Part shown: one piece after another, positions 25,750 to 33,739 of the stretch
How the letters are laid out: the number at the start of each line of letters is the position of its first letter
Position numbering within the stretch: the first letter of the stretch is position 1
Assembly (NCBI RefSeq): GCF_900403705.1
Contig: NZ_OUNR01000012.1
Coordinates: 248,001 to 312,000, forward strand
Direction of reading: 5' to 3'
DNA length: 64,000 nt
From: Nitrospira lenta
Lineage (GTDB): Bacteria; Nitrospirota; Nitrospiria; Nitrospirales; Nitrospiraceae
Made by a program: the position numbers and the translations under genes
The notes under the pieces: model-generated
Databases searched by the model: none
What the model was told of the DNA's origin: nothing
Seen by the model: only the letters and a program-made list of their open reading frames with translations

Positions 25750-27787
25750 CAACAACGCGATCGATACCAGCCTCGACGATCTCCTCAATCGGCATTTCGC
25801 CGGCAAGGTCGTTCGCAAAGATCTGACCAAGTTGGTCAAAGAGGGGGCGAATGTCCCCGTATACGTGTTGGAGTACCTCCTGGGCACCTACTGTGCATCC
25901 ACCGATGAGACCATCATCAAAGAAGGACTCGTTACGGTAAAGAATATTCTGGCCGAGAACTATGTGCGTCCCGATGAAGCGGAGAAGGTCAAGTCCATCA
26001 TTCGTGAGCGTGGAAGTCTCAAAGTCATCGACAAGATAACTGTGACGCTGAATGAAAAACGAGACGTCTATGAAGCCCTACTCGCGAATCTTGGTGTGAA
26101 AGGGGTTGAGGTCAGCACCAGCTACGTCAAAAAGTTTGAGAAGCTGCTCGTGGGAGGCATCTGGTGCATTGTGACCCTGCAGTATTTCTATGAGGAGAAC
26201 CAGAAGGGCTCACCGTTCGTCATTCAGGACTTGAAGCCGATCCAGATGCCGAACATGGATATGGAGGAGCTCTTTCAAGGGCGGCGGGCGTTCACAGAAG
26301 AACAGTGGATTGACGTCTTGTTGCGGTCAACGGGTATGGAGCCAACGAACTTCAGCGAACGCGTGAAGTGGCACTTGTTGGCCCGCATGATCCCTTTGGT
26401 GGAGAATAACTACAACCTCTGCGAACTCGGGCCACGAGGAACCGGCAAGAGTCATATCTACAAGGAAATCAGTCCCAATAGCATTCTTGTCTCTGGTGGC
26501 CAAACGACCGTCGCGAATCTGTTCTACAACATGGCGCGACGGACCGTTGGACTCGTCGGCGTCTGGGATGTCGTGGCATTTGATGAGGTCGCTGGGATTA
26601 CCTTTAAAGAAAAAGATGGTGTCCAGATCATGAAGGATTACATGGCCTCAGGATCCTTCTCTCGTGGACGGGATGCCATCAATGCCTACGCTTCTATGGT
26701 GTTTGTCGGGAACATCAATCAGTCCGTGGACACATTGGTCAAGACCAGTCATCTCCTGGCCCCCTTCCCCGATGACATGATCGACAGCGCCTTCTTTGAC
26801 CGGTTCCATGCCTATGTCCCAGGCTGGGAAATTCCCAAGATGCGGCCGGAATTCTTCACCAACCAGTACGGCATGATCGTGGATTACCTCGCCGAATGGA
26901 TGCGCGAGATGCGCAAGCGAACATTTGGCGATGCCATCAGCAAGTATTTCAAGCTGGGTAGAGATCTCAATCAACGAGATACGATCGCTGTTAAGCACAC
27001 CGTCTCAGGGCTCTTGAAGCTGCTGTATCCCAATGAAGAATACAACAAGGACGCCGTTCGTCGATGCCTAGAATATGCCTTAGAAACACGGCGGCGGGTA
27101 AAGGAGCAGCTGAAGAAGATCGGCGGAATGGAATTCTTCGATGTGCATTTTAGCTACATCGACCTGGAAACGCTGCAAGAGAAATTTATCAGTGTGCCCG
27201 AACAGGGCGGAGGCACACTGATCCCAGATGGTCCGATGAGTCCAGGAGCGTTACACACCGTCGCCACTGGGAGCGGTGGTCACTTAGGGTTGTATCGACT
27301 GGAAACTCAGGTGACGGCGGGAAATGGGGCGCTGAAGACTTCCGGCCTGGGATCGAACAGTGGAGCGAAAGAAGCCATCAAAGTCGGTTTCGACTTCTTT
27401 AGAGCGAATGCCTCGCGTGTCAGCGCCTCAATTAAAGCCGGTGACCATGACTATCACCTTCACATTGTGGAGCTGCACAATACCGGCCCCACCAATGCAT
27501 TGACCCTCGCTGCATTTGTTGCGCTGTGTTCGGCAGTCTTTGGAAAGCCCATCCAATCTCAGATGGTTGTCCTCGGTAGCATGAGCCTTGGTGGCAATGT
27601 GATTCCGGTTGAAAATCTGGCTGAGTCTCTTCAGATGGCCTTCGACTCCGGGGCGAAGCGCATCCTGCTCCCCATGGCCAGTGTGCGTGATATACCGACG
27701 ATTCCCGGCGAGCTATTCGCTAAATTCCAGACAAGCTTCTACGCAGACCCCACGGATGCCGTGTTTAAGGCATTGGGAGTCGAATGA
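25739..27787 (+). CDS. brxL: BREX Lon-like AAA+ protein BrxL
   Basis: The 682-residue protein has an AAA+ module with Walker A GPRGTGKSH near residue 230 and Walker B VVAFDEVAG near 279, then a Lon-protease-like C-terminal domain (about 530-680). In Lon the catalytic serine lies in GPSAG; here the equivalent reads GPTNALTLAA. The lysine position of GGLKEKLLAA reads ENLAESLQMA, so the Ser-Lys pair appears absent. This fits a DNA-acting machine rather than a protease. The ATG at 25739 overlaps the pglZ end by 11 bases. BrxL is the last of the six type I BREX genes. Confidence 0.9.
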   Translation: MTSDNNAIDTSLDDLLNRHFAGKVVRKDLTKLVKEGANVPVYVLEYLLGTYCASTDETIIKEGLVTVKNILAENYVRPDEAEKVKSIIRERGSLKVIDKITVTLNEKRDVYEALLANLGVKGVEVSTSYVKKFEKLLVGGIWCIVTLQYFYEENQKGSPFVIQDLKPIQMPNMDMEELFQGRRAFTEEQWIDVLLRSTGMEPTNFSERVKWHLLARMIPLVENNYNLCELGPRGTGKSHIYKEISPNSILVSGGQTTVANLFYNMARRTVGLVGVWDVVAFDEVAGITFKEKDGVQIMKDYMASGSFSRGRDAINAYASMVFVGNINQSVDTLVKTSHLLAPFPDDMIDSAFFDRFHAYVPGWEIPKMRPEFFTNQYGMIVDYLAEWMREMRKRTFGDAISKYFKLGRDLNQRDTIAVKHTVSGLLKLLYPNEEYNKDAVRRCLEYALETRRRVKEQLKKIGGMEFFDVHFSYIDLETLQEKFISVPEQGGGTLIPDGPMSPGALHTVATGSGGHLGLYRLETQVTAGNGALKTSGLGSNSGAKEAIKVGFDFFRANASRVSASIKAGDHDYHLHIVELHNTGPTNALTLAAFVALCSAVFGKPIQSQMVVLGSMSLGGNVIPVENLAESLQMAFDSGAKRILLPMASVRDIPTIPGELFAKFQTSFYADPTDAVFKALGVE

Positions 27788-27826
27788 AATGGCACTGTCT
27801 CATAGATTCTGAGTGACGAGGCTTGT

Positions 27827-28288
27827 ATGAGCTTGGGGGAAATCTTTGATTCATTGCGGTCTGACGATCTAGTGGGGAAGTTTAAGAAGGAACTCGTAGA
27901 TGCCGGAGTGAAGATAGCTGAAGACCGTGTCGCGAAATATTTTGCTGCGGAAAAAGAGATCGCACTGCTTTTGCTTGCCCATGAGTCCAATTTGGAAAAG
28001 GGCTGGTGGGGAATCCATCAAGACATAGTGGCCCGGGTTATTAACTCCGAACCAGTAAAAACCAATCATCTTGGATGGGGGGCCATCCTTCTCCATAAAT
28101 CATGCCGACGAGGGTATTGGATCCCAGGAGACGACTTATTTCAGTTGAAGACTCTTCGCTTAGTGACGCTGGGTAATGAAGGACAGTATCACTTCAATCA
28201 AGACAACCTCGATAAAGCGCCAGGTATCGCCAAACAGTTTTTCAGCATTAAGACTTTCCTGCTTCAAAGCGGTCTGCAGAAGAATTAG
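27827..28288 (+). CDS. Uncharacterised protein after BREX
   Basis: The 153-residue protein has no motif I recognise. It starts with a charged amphipathic helix (EIFDSLRSDDLVGKFKKELVDAG) and has a tryptophan-containing centre (KGWWGIHQ, HLGWGAILLHKSC). It ends with a helix and has no signal peptide or membrane segment. Its start lies 40 bases after brxL, with GAGG (27819-27822) only four bases before the ATG, and its GC is lower than that of the brx genes. It may be an accessory cargo gene co-transcribed with BREX or with the dGTPase-like gene that follows. Confidence 0.6.
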   Translation: MSLGEIFDSLRSDDLVGKFKKELVDAGVKIAEDRVAKYFAAEKEIALLLLAHESNLEKGWWGIHQDIVARVINSEPVKTNHLGWGAILLHKSCRRGYWIPGDDLFQLKTLRLVTLGNEGQYHFNQDNLDKAPGIAKQFFSIKTFLLQSGLQKN

Positions 28289-28320
28289 ATACGGAAGAAG
28301 TACAAAAGGTTTTCCGCGTA

Positions 28321-29706
28321 ATGAGAGGGCGCAGCTGTATGGTTTCTAAAATGACATGGGGACAATTGCTCTCTCCCGCTAGGCAGGGTCGGCCCACTGG
28401 ACAGGATGTCACGATTGGGAGGTCTGTCTTCCAGCGAGACTTTGATCGCATTGTGTATTCATCTGCATTCCGAAGGCTTCAAGATAAAGCTCAGGTCTTC
28501 CCTTTGGCAAAGAGTGATTTTGTTCGAACCCGACTGACTCATAGCCTTGAGGTGTCATGCGTTGGACGGTCTCTTGGGACAGAACTTGGCATACGACTTG
28601 AGGCTCAACGGTGTCTGCCAGATGGTATATCGCCAGGTGATATCGGAAGCATAGTCGCCGCCGCCTGTTTGGCTCACGATATAGGGAATCCTCCCTTTGG
28701 GCATACGGGCGAATCAGCAATAGCTGAGTGGTTTTCTAATACCGAATCTGGCCAAGCTGCTATTAACGATTTAACCCCTGCTGAGAAATCTGACTTTACA
28801 AAGTTTGAAGGTAATGCCCAGGGATTCCGGATATTAACGCGGTTGCAGAGCGCTCATAATCCTGGACTGCAGTTGACGTCGGCCACATTAGCTGCCTTTA
28901 CCAAATATCCAAGAGGATCCTATTTGCGGGGTGGCTCCCTCAATGGAGTCAGTTGGAAGAAGCACGGCTTCTTTGATGCTGACAAGAGATGCTTTGGCGA
29001 CATTGCTGAGGCCGTTGGATTGACGAAGCGGCTTGATGACGAAGCGGTATGGGTTAGGCATCCCCTAGCCTATCTCGTCGAAGCTGCGGATGATATCTGC
29101 TACCGAGTAAATGATCTTGAAGATGGTTGTCGATTAAAGCATGTGTCAGTCGAGCAAGGGAAAGATCTTCTACTTGCCATCTTCGATGCAGGTGACGCTC
29201 CGACTAAATGGAGAGAGATAGACACCGAAGAAGACCAAATTGGTTATCTTCGCGCCAAAGCGATCGGTTATCTCATTGATCAATCGGTAACATGCTTTGA
29301 GAAACATTCGGAACGAATCCTCAATGGTCAGTTGGATACAAGTCTTGTTGATTGTATTCCGAGCGCGGAACCACTTGATCGCATCATAAAGATTTCGAAG
29401 GAGAAAATTTACAAGGCTCGAGAAGTCCTGGAAATCGAGGCAGCAGGTTTTCAAGTGCTTGGAGGTTTGTTAGACGCCTTCTTAGGCGCTACGAATGACG
29501 TTTCGAGAAAAGGCCTTAAACAGGCTTCTGTAAGAAGCCAAATTGTCTTCCATCTTCTTCCAGCACAGTTTCGTGAGGCCCCCGGTACCCCGCCAGATCA
29601 GTATCTCAGGATACTGAAAGTCACGGATTTTATATCTGGCATGACAGACTCGTTTGCAGTCTCTCTCTTCAAGCAGCTGACCGGAATCTCGCTTCCAACA
29701 GGATAG
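28321..29706 (+). CDS. dgt: dGTPase-like HD-domain dNTP triphosphohydrolase
   Basis: Family members split dNTPs into nucleoside and triphosphate. The 461-residue protein shows the metal-binding histidine-aspartate set H74 (RLTHSLEV) and H119-D120 (AHDIGNPPFGHTGE, with H128), in the order seen in Dgt. Its opening (FQRDFDRIVYSSAFRRLQDKAQVFPL) is also characteristic. Phage defence by dNTP depletion through dGTPases is established, so in this setting a defence role is as likely as housekeeping. Start choice is uncertain: ATGs at 28339 and 28351 also fit, and none has a strong ribosome-binding site. It runs 33 bases after the unknown gene. Confidence 0.82.
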   Translation: MRGRSCMVSKMTWGQLLSPARQGRPTGQDVTIGRSVFQRDFDRIVYSSAFRRLQDKAQVFPLAKSDFVRTRLTHSLEVSCVGRSLGTELGIRLEAQRCLPDGISPGDIGSIVAAACLAHDIGNPPFGHTGESAIAEWFSNTESGQAAINDLTPAEKSDFTKFEGNAQGFRILTRLQSAHNPGLQLTSATLAAFTKYPRGSYLRGGSLNGVSWKKHGFFDADKRCFGDIAEAVGLTKRLDDEAVWVRHPLAYLVEAADDICYRVNDLEDGCRLKHVSVEQGKDLLLAIFDAGDAPTKWREIDTEEDQIGYLRAKAIGYLIDQSVTCFEKHSERILNGQLDTSLVDCIPSAEPLDRIIKISKEKIYKAREVLEIEAAGFQVLGGLLDAFLGATNDVSRKGLKQASVRSQIVFHLLPAQFREAPGTPPDQYLRILKVTDFISGMTDSFAVSLFKQLTGISLPTG

Positions 29707-29713
29707 GAAAGGT

Positions 29714-29893
29714 ATGTCTCACACAGTGCCGAAGCGAGTATACGACTTGTTAAAGGCAAATATAGGAAAGGACTATTGTGACGATTGCATTGCGGTAAAG
29801 GTCCCGAGGACTTCGGAGGGCTCGATCAATCGACATCAAGCTCATCAGGCAACGTTAGCTTTTAAGGTCAGGTCTAAATCTCTCCCGATATAA
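29714..29893 (+). pseudogene. Truncated gene: N-terminal piece of a CDDC-type protein
   Basis: A frame of 59 codons starts 8 bases after the dGTPase-like gene behind AGGAAAGG and reads MSHTVPKRVYDLLKAN, then YCDDCIA. The pattern xVYDLLKxNxGxxYCDDCIA followed by a basic Q-x-x-HQAT stretch is one I associate with the start of longer hypothetical or nuclease-associated proteins having a small zinc-binding N-terminus. Here it stops after 59 residues, directly against a flavoprotein pseudogene, so I read it as cut off by recombination. Confidence 0.5.
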
Positions 29894-29969
29894 GTAACTC
29901 CCATTCAGGACCATAGTATGAACCGTTGCCGAATTGTTCCGTTGAGGTGTGGCACACGTGCAACCGTCG

Positions 29970-31194
29970 ATGGTTGATGTATGTATTGTCGGGGCTGGAG
30001 CGGCGGGCTTCGCCACGGGTATCTTCGCAGCGGAAGGGGCGGCGCTCGCGGGTCTTCCCCTGCAGGTGGCCATCTTGGATGGAGCCAAATCAGTTGGCGC
30101 GAAGATTCTCGTCTCAGGAGGTGGCCGCTGCAACGTTACTCATGACGAAGTCTCACCAAACGACTTCTTCGGCAATCGCCGCATTTTCCGTGAAGGACAC
30201 CATTGCATGGTTTGCTTCAATGGGGGTCGAACTCAAATGCGAAGAAACCGGCAAGCTCTTTCCCGTGACTGACAAAGCCCGAACGGTCCTCACCGCGCTC
30301 GTCACCCGTTGTCATGACCTCGGTATCCGCATTCAACCGGACCATCGGGTGAGCAGTCTTGAAACATCCCCTGAAGGGGGTTTTATCTTGCAGCACAGTC
30401 AGGGGACCCTTCACGCCAAGCGGGTAATACTGGCAACGGGTGGCCGGTCGATTCCCAAATCGGGAAGCGATGGAGTTGGCTATGAGCTGGCGCGCGGGCT
30501 GGGGCATCAGGTGACGAGAACGGTGCCGGCGCTGGTCCCACTTGTGCTGAACGACCGCATGTTCCACAAGACCCTCTCCGGCCTCTCTCAGGAGGTCGAA
30601 TTAACGACGATGGTAAAGGGGCTGAAAGTCGATCAACGAACTGGCAGCTTACTCTGGACCCATTTTGGCATCAGTGGTCCGGTGGTGATGGATGCCAGCC
30701 GGTTCTGGTGCCTGGCTCGTGCGCAGCACGACCCCGTGGTGGTCAATTGCAACTTTGTCCCAGGTCATAGCCAGGAAGCTGTTCGGGAATGGTTCTTAGC
30801 GGAGTCGCTGGCCCATCCTCGTCGCACCCTGGTTAAGACACTCGCGCAGCGGTTTCCTCAGCGATTCGCCGAATCGTTCTGTCAGTATGCAGGGTGCGAT
30901 GGTCAGACGGCGAGCGCACAGCTTCCACGGAAAGACAGAGATCATCTCGTCGCCCTGCTGACGAAGTTTCCCTTGCCCATCGCGCAGGATCGTGGTTGGA
31001 ACTATGCTGAAGTCACGGCCGGTGGAATTCCCCTGGAAGAAGTGAACTTTCGGACGATGGAGTCAAAGCTAGTCCCTGGGCTCTATCTTGTCGGGGAGCT
31101 CCTCGATTGCGATGGCCGCATCGGGGGCTTCAATTTTCAATGGGCCTGGACGACGGGCCGGCTGGCTGGATTGGCGCGCGGGCTGCCGATTTAG
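29970..31194 (+). pseudogene. yhiN: yhiN/baiN-family flavoprotein pseudogene (frameshift)
   Basis: The N-terminal FAD-binding part (VDVCIVGAGAAGFATGIF, LVSGGGRCNVTH, DFFGNRRI) is in one frame up to about 30190. The rest (TIAWFASMGVELK to the end) continues in another. Compared with the intact paralogue at 34848-36107, 25 bases stand here where 48 are expected, a 23-base deletion that breaks the frame. The remainder is well conserved (GGRSIPKSGSDG, HFGISGPVVMDASRFW, NYAEVTAGG, GRIGGFNFQWAW), so decay is recent. It lies inside the transposon, about 0.9 kb from its end. Confidence 0.85.
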
Positions 31195-31955
31195 GACAGA
31201 ATTGCGGACAGGTCTGTCAAAAGAAAGCTCCGAAGAGTCACATCTTCCAACGTCATGGGTACTCGCGCACCGGGTATCCTAAATGCCTGCCTTGAGAGGC
31301 TGAATCGAGAAGTAAAGGTCCCGAGCTCGCGCACACCCCGAGGCACGTACTTTCTTTTCCATGTGGAGCAGGGTGCTTCCCTGACGCCGATCTGTCGGCC
31401 CAAATCGCTGATCATGGAACCCCTCTTCCCCAAAAAAAGTATCCGTATCTGCGTCACAGTTTCCACTTAGCCCACAAATATCCGATCCGAGGTCAGGACA
31501 GCCTAGTCAACGACTTCGTGATGTCGAAGGACGTGCGTTCGAAGGACCAGATCAGCGGCGCAGCGACATCACGTGGGTGATAATGCAGAGGGTATTTATG
31601 AGCCGTTCCATCGGCTTCGTCATGGAGGGCATTACACAGTGAGGGCTCGAATCCCATCGAGTGGAAATCGAGTTGAGGGTCCATGGGAGATTGAGGTTGT
31701 TGGACCCGTACCAGATGAGATGTAAGTTTTCGAGGTCCAGATTGCCCCCTGCGTTGGCAAGTGGCGGTGGGGCCTCCCATTGCCGAGATCGCGCCTCCGG
31801 TCGGGGAGAGCGAGCGGGCGGCGTCCAGACGTACGCTCTCCTATCAAGAACGCAGCTGCAAAGGCGCATGTCTAGGGCGTATTCCCTCAATCGCCCAGGC
31901 GTCCGCATCTAGTCGTAGGCTAAAGCGGGAGCCGCCTACGGGGAAGTACGAGCCT
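31195..31955. other. Long stretch without genes next to the transposon end
   Basis: About 760 bases follow the flavoprotein pseudogene. Several frames of 60-120 codons overlap here on both strands, but none has a ribosome-binding site, a domain or sensible composition. It is probably decayed cargo DNA between the last gene and the transposon end. Confidence 0.6.
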
Positions 31956-31975
31956 CAGTTCACAACTTTATTACC
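31956..31975 (-). repeat. TnsB-like site, innermost copy
   Basis: The plus strand reads CAGTTCACAACTTTATTACC. It matches the outermost copy (32079-32098) at 18 of 20 positions, 123 bases away in the same orientation. Confidence 0.7.
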
Positions 31976-32010
31976 AAGCCGGGGTCTGCCACTGAAATTT
32001 GCGGATTTCC

Positions 32011-32030
32011 CAGTTTCAAACTTTATGCTC
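32011..32030 (-). repeat. TnsB-like site, middle copy
   Basis: The plus strand reads CAGTTTCAAACTTTATGCTC, matching the innermost copy at 14 of 20 positions and sharing the CAGTT and AACTTTAT blocks. It sits 55 bases from the inner and 68 bases from the outer copy. Confidence 0.65.
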
Positions 32031-32078
32031 CATTTCGAGCAAGGGGCTGTATGAGAAATCAACGGGTTAGGGGGCGGC

Positions 32079-32098
32079 CAGTTCACAACTTTCTCACC
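32079..32098 (-). repeat. TnsB-like site, terminal copy
   Basis: The plus strand reads CAGTTCACAACTTTCTCACC, followed by GCTAACA, the complement of the proposed terminus. The distance from the TGT terminus to the site is the same as in Tn7 ends. Confidence 0.75.
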
Positions 32099-32186
32099 GC
32101 TAACAAACTTTTTTCGACCCAACTATGGCGATCGCAGAGAGTTTTTGTGAAAGCATCTATCGGGATGAATCGCCAAGAGTTGATCA

Positions 32187-32202
32187 ATCAATAATTATTG
32201 AT
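32187..32202. promoter_or_regulatory. ArsR operator upstream of arsR
   Basis: ATCAATAATTATTGAT is a perfect 16-base palindrome with the ATCAA-N6-TTGAT pattern of ArsR/SmtB operators. It ends 2 bases before the possible arsR start at 32205, so repressor bound here would block its own transcription. Confidence 0.75.
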
Positions 32203-32204
32203 GT

Positions 32205-32531
32205 ATGGTGTCCGCGATGTCCACGAAGCAACGAATCAAAGCAGCTGTCCTCTTTCATGCTTTGTCCGATCAGACGCGGCTGGAGATTCTCAACAGGCTC
32301 AAGCAAGGAGAGCAATGTGTTTGCGAATTGACGGACGCGCTCCAGACTGGGCAGTCCAGGCTGTCGTTTCATCTCAGAGTACTCAAGGAGGCGGGCTTCA
32401 TTCGCGACCGTCCGGAAGGGCGGTGGATGTATTACTCGCTGAATAGCGAAGGATTGGAAGATCTTGAAGACTTCGTTGGCGAACTCAAAAAAGCCACTGC
32501 GATGCCTGGTTCATCGAAGAAATGCGAGTAG
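32205..32531 (+). CDS. arsR: Arsenical-responsive repressor ArsR
   Basis: The 108-residue winged-helix protein has the ArsR pattern: FHALSDQTRLEILNRLKQGEQCVCELTDALQ, recognition helix SRLSFHLRVLKEAGFIRDRPEGRWMYYSL. The CVC in the alpha-3 helix is the usual arsenite-binding pair, so arsenite would release it from DNA. The exact start is open: 32205 abuts the operator palindrome, and ATG 32217 (MSTKQRIK) may be the real one. Neither has a clear ribosome-binding site. It heads the ars operon directly outside the transposon end. Confidence 0.9.
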   Translation: MVSAMSTKQRIKAAVLFHALSDQTRLEILNRLKQGEQCVCELTDALQTGQSRLSFHLRVLKEAGFIRDRPEGRWMYYSLNSEGLEDLEDFVGELKKATAMPGSSKKCE

Positions 32532-32551
32532 CGTATTTTTTGATCTTATGT

Positions 32552-32567
32552 ATCAATATTTTTTGAT
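32552..32567. promoter_or_regulatory. Second ArsR operator, upstream of acr3
   Basis: ATCAATATTTTTTGAT keeps the ATCAA-N6-TTGAT half-sites of the first operator. It lies in the 57-base gap between arsR and the acr3 start, so ArsR may control the transporter from an internal promoter as well. Confidence 0.6.
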
Positions 32568-32588
32568 GCTATGAAGGGTGTTACGCGG

Positions 32589-33701
32589 ATGGCCCATGTT
32601 ATGAATCCTGCGTCTCCAGTCTTGGTTTCCTCGGAGAAACGACTGAACATCTTTGAGCGTTATCTGACCGTCTGGGTTGGACTCTGCATTCTTACTGGAG
32701 TCCTTGTCGGGAAGGCATTCCCATCTTTGGTGAACATGTTCCGGAGTTGGGAACTCGGGAAGGGAAGCCATATCAACCTTCCCATCGCTGTCCTCATCTG
32801 GCTCATGATTATTCCCATGATGATGAAAGTCGATCTCACGGCTTTGCGAAACGTCGGTCGCCGGCCGCAAGGGCTCTTCGTCACGCTTGTCGTCAATTGG
32901 CTCGTTAAGCCCTTCTCCATGGCGTTCTTTGCGTGGCTGTTCTTTCGGTTCGTGTTCGGGGGCTGGATGACGCCGACGGAAGCCGATCAATACATCGCCG
33001 GCTGTATCATCTTGGCCGCCGCGCCCTGCACCGCCATGGTCTTCGTCTGGAGCTATTTGACCGACGGCGATGCGGCCTACACCTTGGTTCAGGTGACCGT
33101 CAACGACCTGATTATGCTGCTCCTGTTTGCTCCAATCATCGGGTTCTTGGTGAGCGGGACATCTTCGCTGACCGTTCCGTTTAGCATCCTGATGTACTCC
33201 GTGGTGGCTTTTATTGTGATCCCGCTGGCTACGGGGACCTTGGTTCGGACGTGGCTGATCGCCCGCTATGGAAAACATTGGTTCGAACAAGATTTTCTGC
33301 CGCGCTTTGGCCCGGTGACGATCGTAGCGCTGCTCTTGACGCTTGTATGTATCTTTGCGTTTCAAGCTGACAATATTCTGGCCAAACCCTGGCACGTCGC
33401 CTTGATTGCCATTCCAATCCTTTGCCAGGTCTATATGAATGCGTCTCTGACCTATGGGCTGATGCGGTGGTTACGAGTTCCGTATGCGGTGGCGGCGCCT
33501 GGGGCCCTCATCGGAGCGAGCAATTTCTTCGAGTTGGCGGTGGCGACGGCCATCGCCTTATTCGGACCTGAATCGGGCGCGGCGTTGGCGACCGTGGTAG
33601 GCGTACTGGTCGAAGTGCCGGTCATGCTGTCTGTCTGCCAGGTTTGCAACCGCACGCGGCACTGGTTTCCGGAAGAGCTGGTTGAACGAGGGACTGCCTG
33701 A
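32589..33701 (+). CDS. acr3: Arsenite efflux transporter ACR3
   Basis: The 370-residue membrane protein has about ten hydrophobic segments and the ACR3 signature GCIILAAAPCTAMVFVWSYLTDGD, including the conserved cysteine that takes part in arsenite binding. It exports arsenite by the proton gradient. I start it at 32589 because AAGGG lies ten bases before; an ATG at 32571 is just 3 bases past the operator and lacks a ribosome-binding site. It is the second gene of the ars operon. Confidence 0.92.
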   Translation: MAHVMNPASPVLVSSEKRLNIFERYLTVWVGLCILTGVLVGKAFPSLVNMFRSWELGKGSHINLPIAVLIWLMIIPMMMKVDLTALRNVGRRPQGLFVTLVVNWLVKPFSMAFFAWLFFRFVFGGWMTPTEADQYIAGCIILAAAPCTAMVFVWSYLTDGDAAYTLVQVTVNDLIMLLLFAPIIGFLVSGTSSLTVPFSILMYSVVAFIVIPLATGTLVRTWLIARYGKHWFEQDFLPRFGPVTIVALLLTLVCIFAFQADNILAKPWHVALIAIPILCQVYMNASLTYGLMRWLRVPYAVAAPGALIGASNFFELAVATAIALFGPESGAALATVVGVLVEVPVMLSVCQVCNRTRHWFPEELVERGTA

Positions 33702-33739
33702 ATATCGTGGCGTCGGCTGCACGTCGAGAGGAGAAGACT

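Larger units (their letters stand above)
1..32105. mobile_element. Tn7-like transposon carrying a BREX defence island (left part outside window)
   Basis: Three things support this. Two tandem TnsD/TniQ-family target selectors lie at 370-4192. A run of defence-type cargo follows (BREX, nuclease-helicase, dGTPase, WYL regulator). A transposon end is readable at 31956-32105: three motifs resembling Tn7 TnsB sites on the minus strand and an outermost 8-mer TGTTAGCG, against TGTGGGCG in Tn7. In Tn7 the tns genes sit next to the right end and read inward, and the left end has three dispersed TnsB sites, so this layout matches. The tnsA, tnsB and tnsC genes and the other end are not in the window. 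The left boundary and the 5-bp target duplication (32106-32110 on this side, AACTT) cannot be checked here. Confidence 0.72.
31956..32105 (-). mobile_element. Tn7-like transposon end with three TnsB-type binding sites
   Basis: Read on the minus strand from 32105 inward, the sequence starts TGTTAGCG. A 22-base site (32097-32076) containing GAGAAAGTTGTGAACTGG follows at once. Further copies are GGTAATAAAGTTGTGAACTG (31975-31956) and GCATAAAGTTTGAAACTG (32028-32011). From memory, Tn7 ends begin TGTGGGCG and carry sites such as GACAAAATAGTTGGGAACTG and GACAATAAAGTCTTAAACTG, so length, order and core agree closely. Three dispersed sites within 150 bases is the Tn7 left-end pattern. Everything to the right belongs to the target chromosome. 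Confidence 0.8.

Noticed and set aside
31195-31955. Several frames of 60-120 codons on both strands
   Set aside because: They overlap each other, lack start signals and show no protein-like composition.
32098-32120. Possible fourth TnsB-like site (AACAAACTTTTTTCG)
   Set aside because: Only the AACTT core matches and it would place a site outside the TGT terminus; the three-site reading explains the end better.
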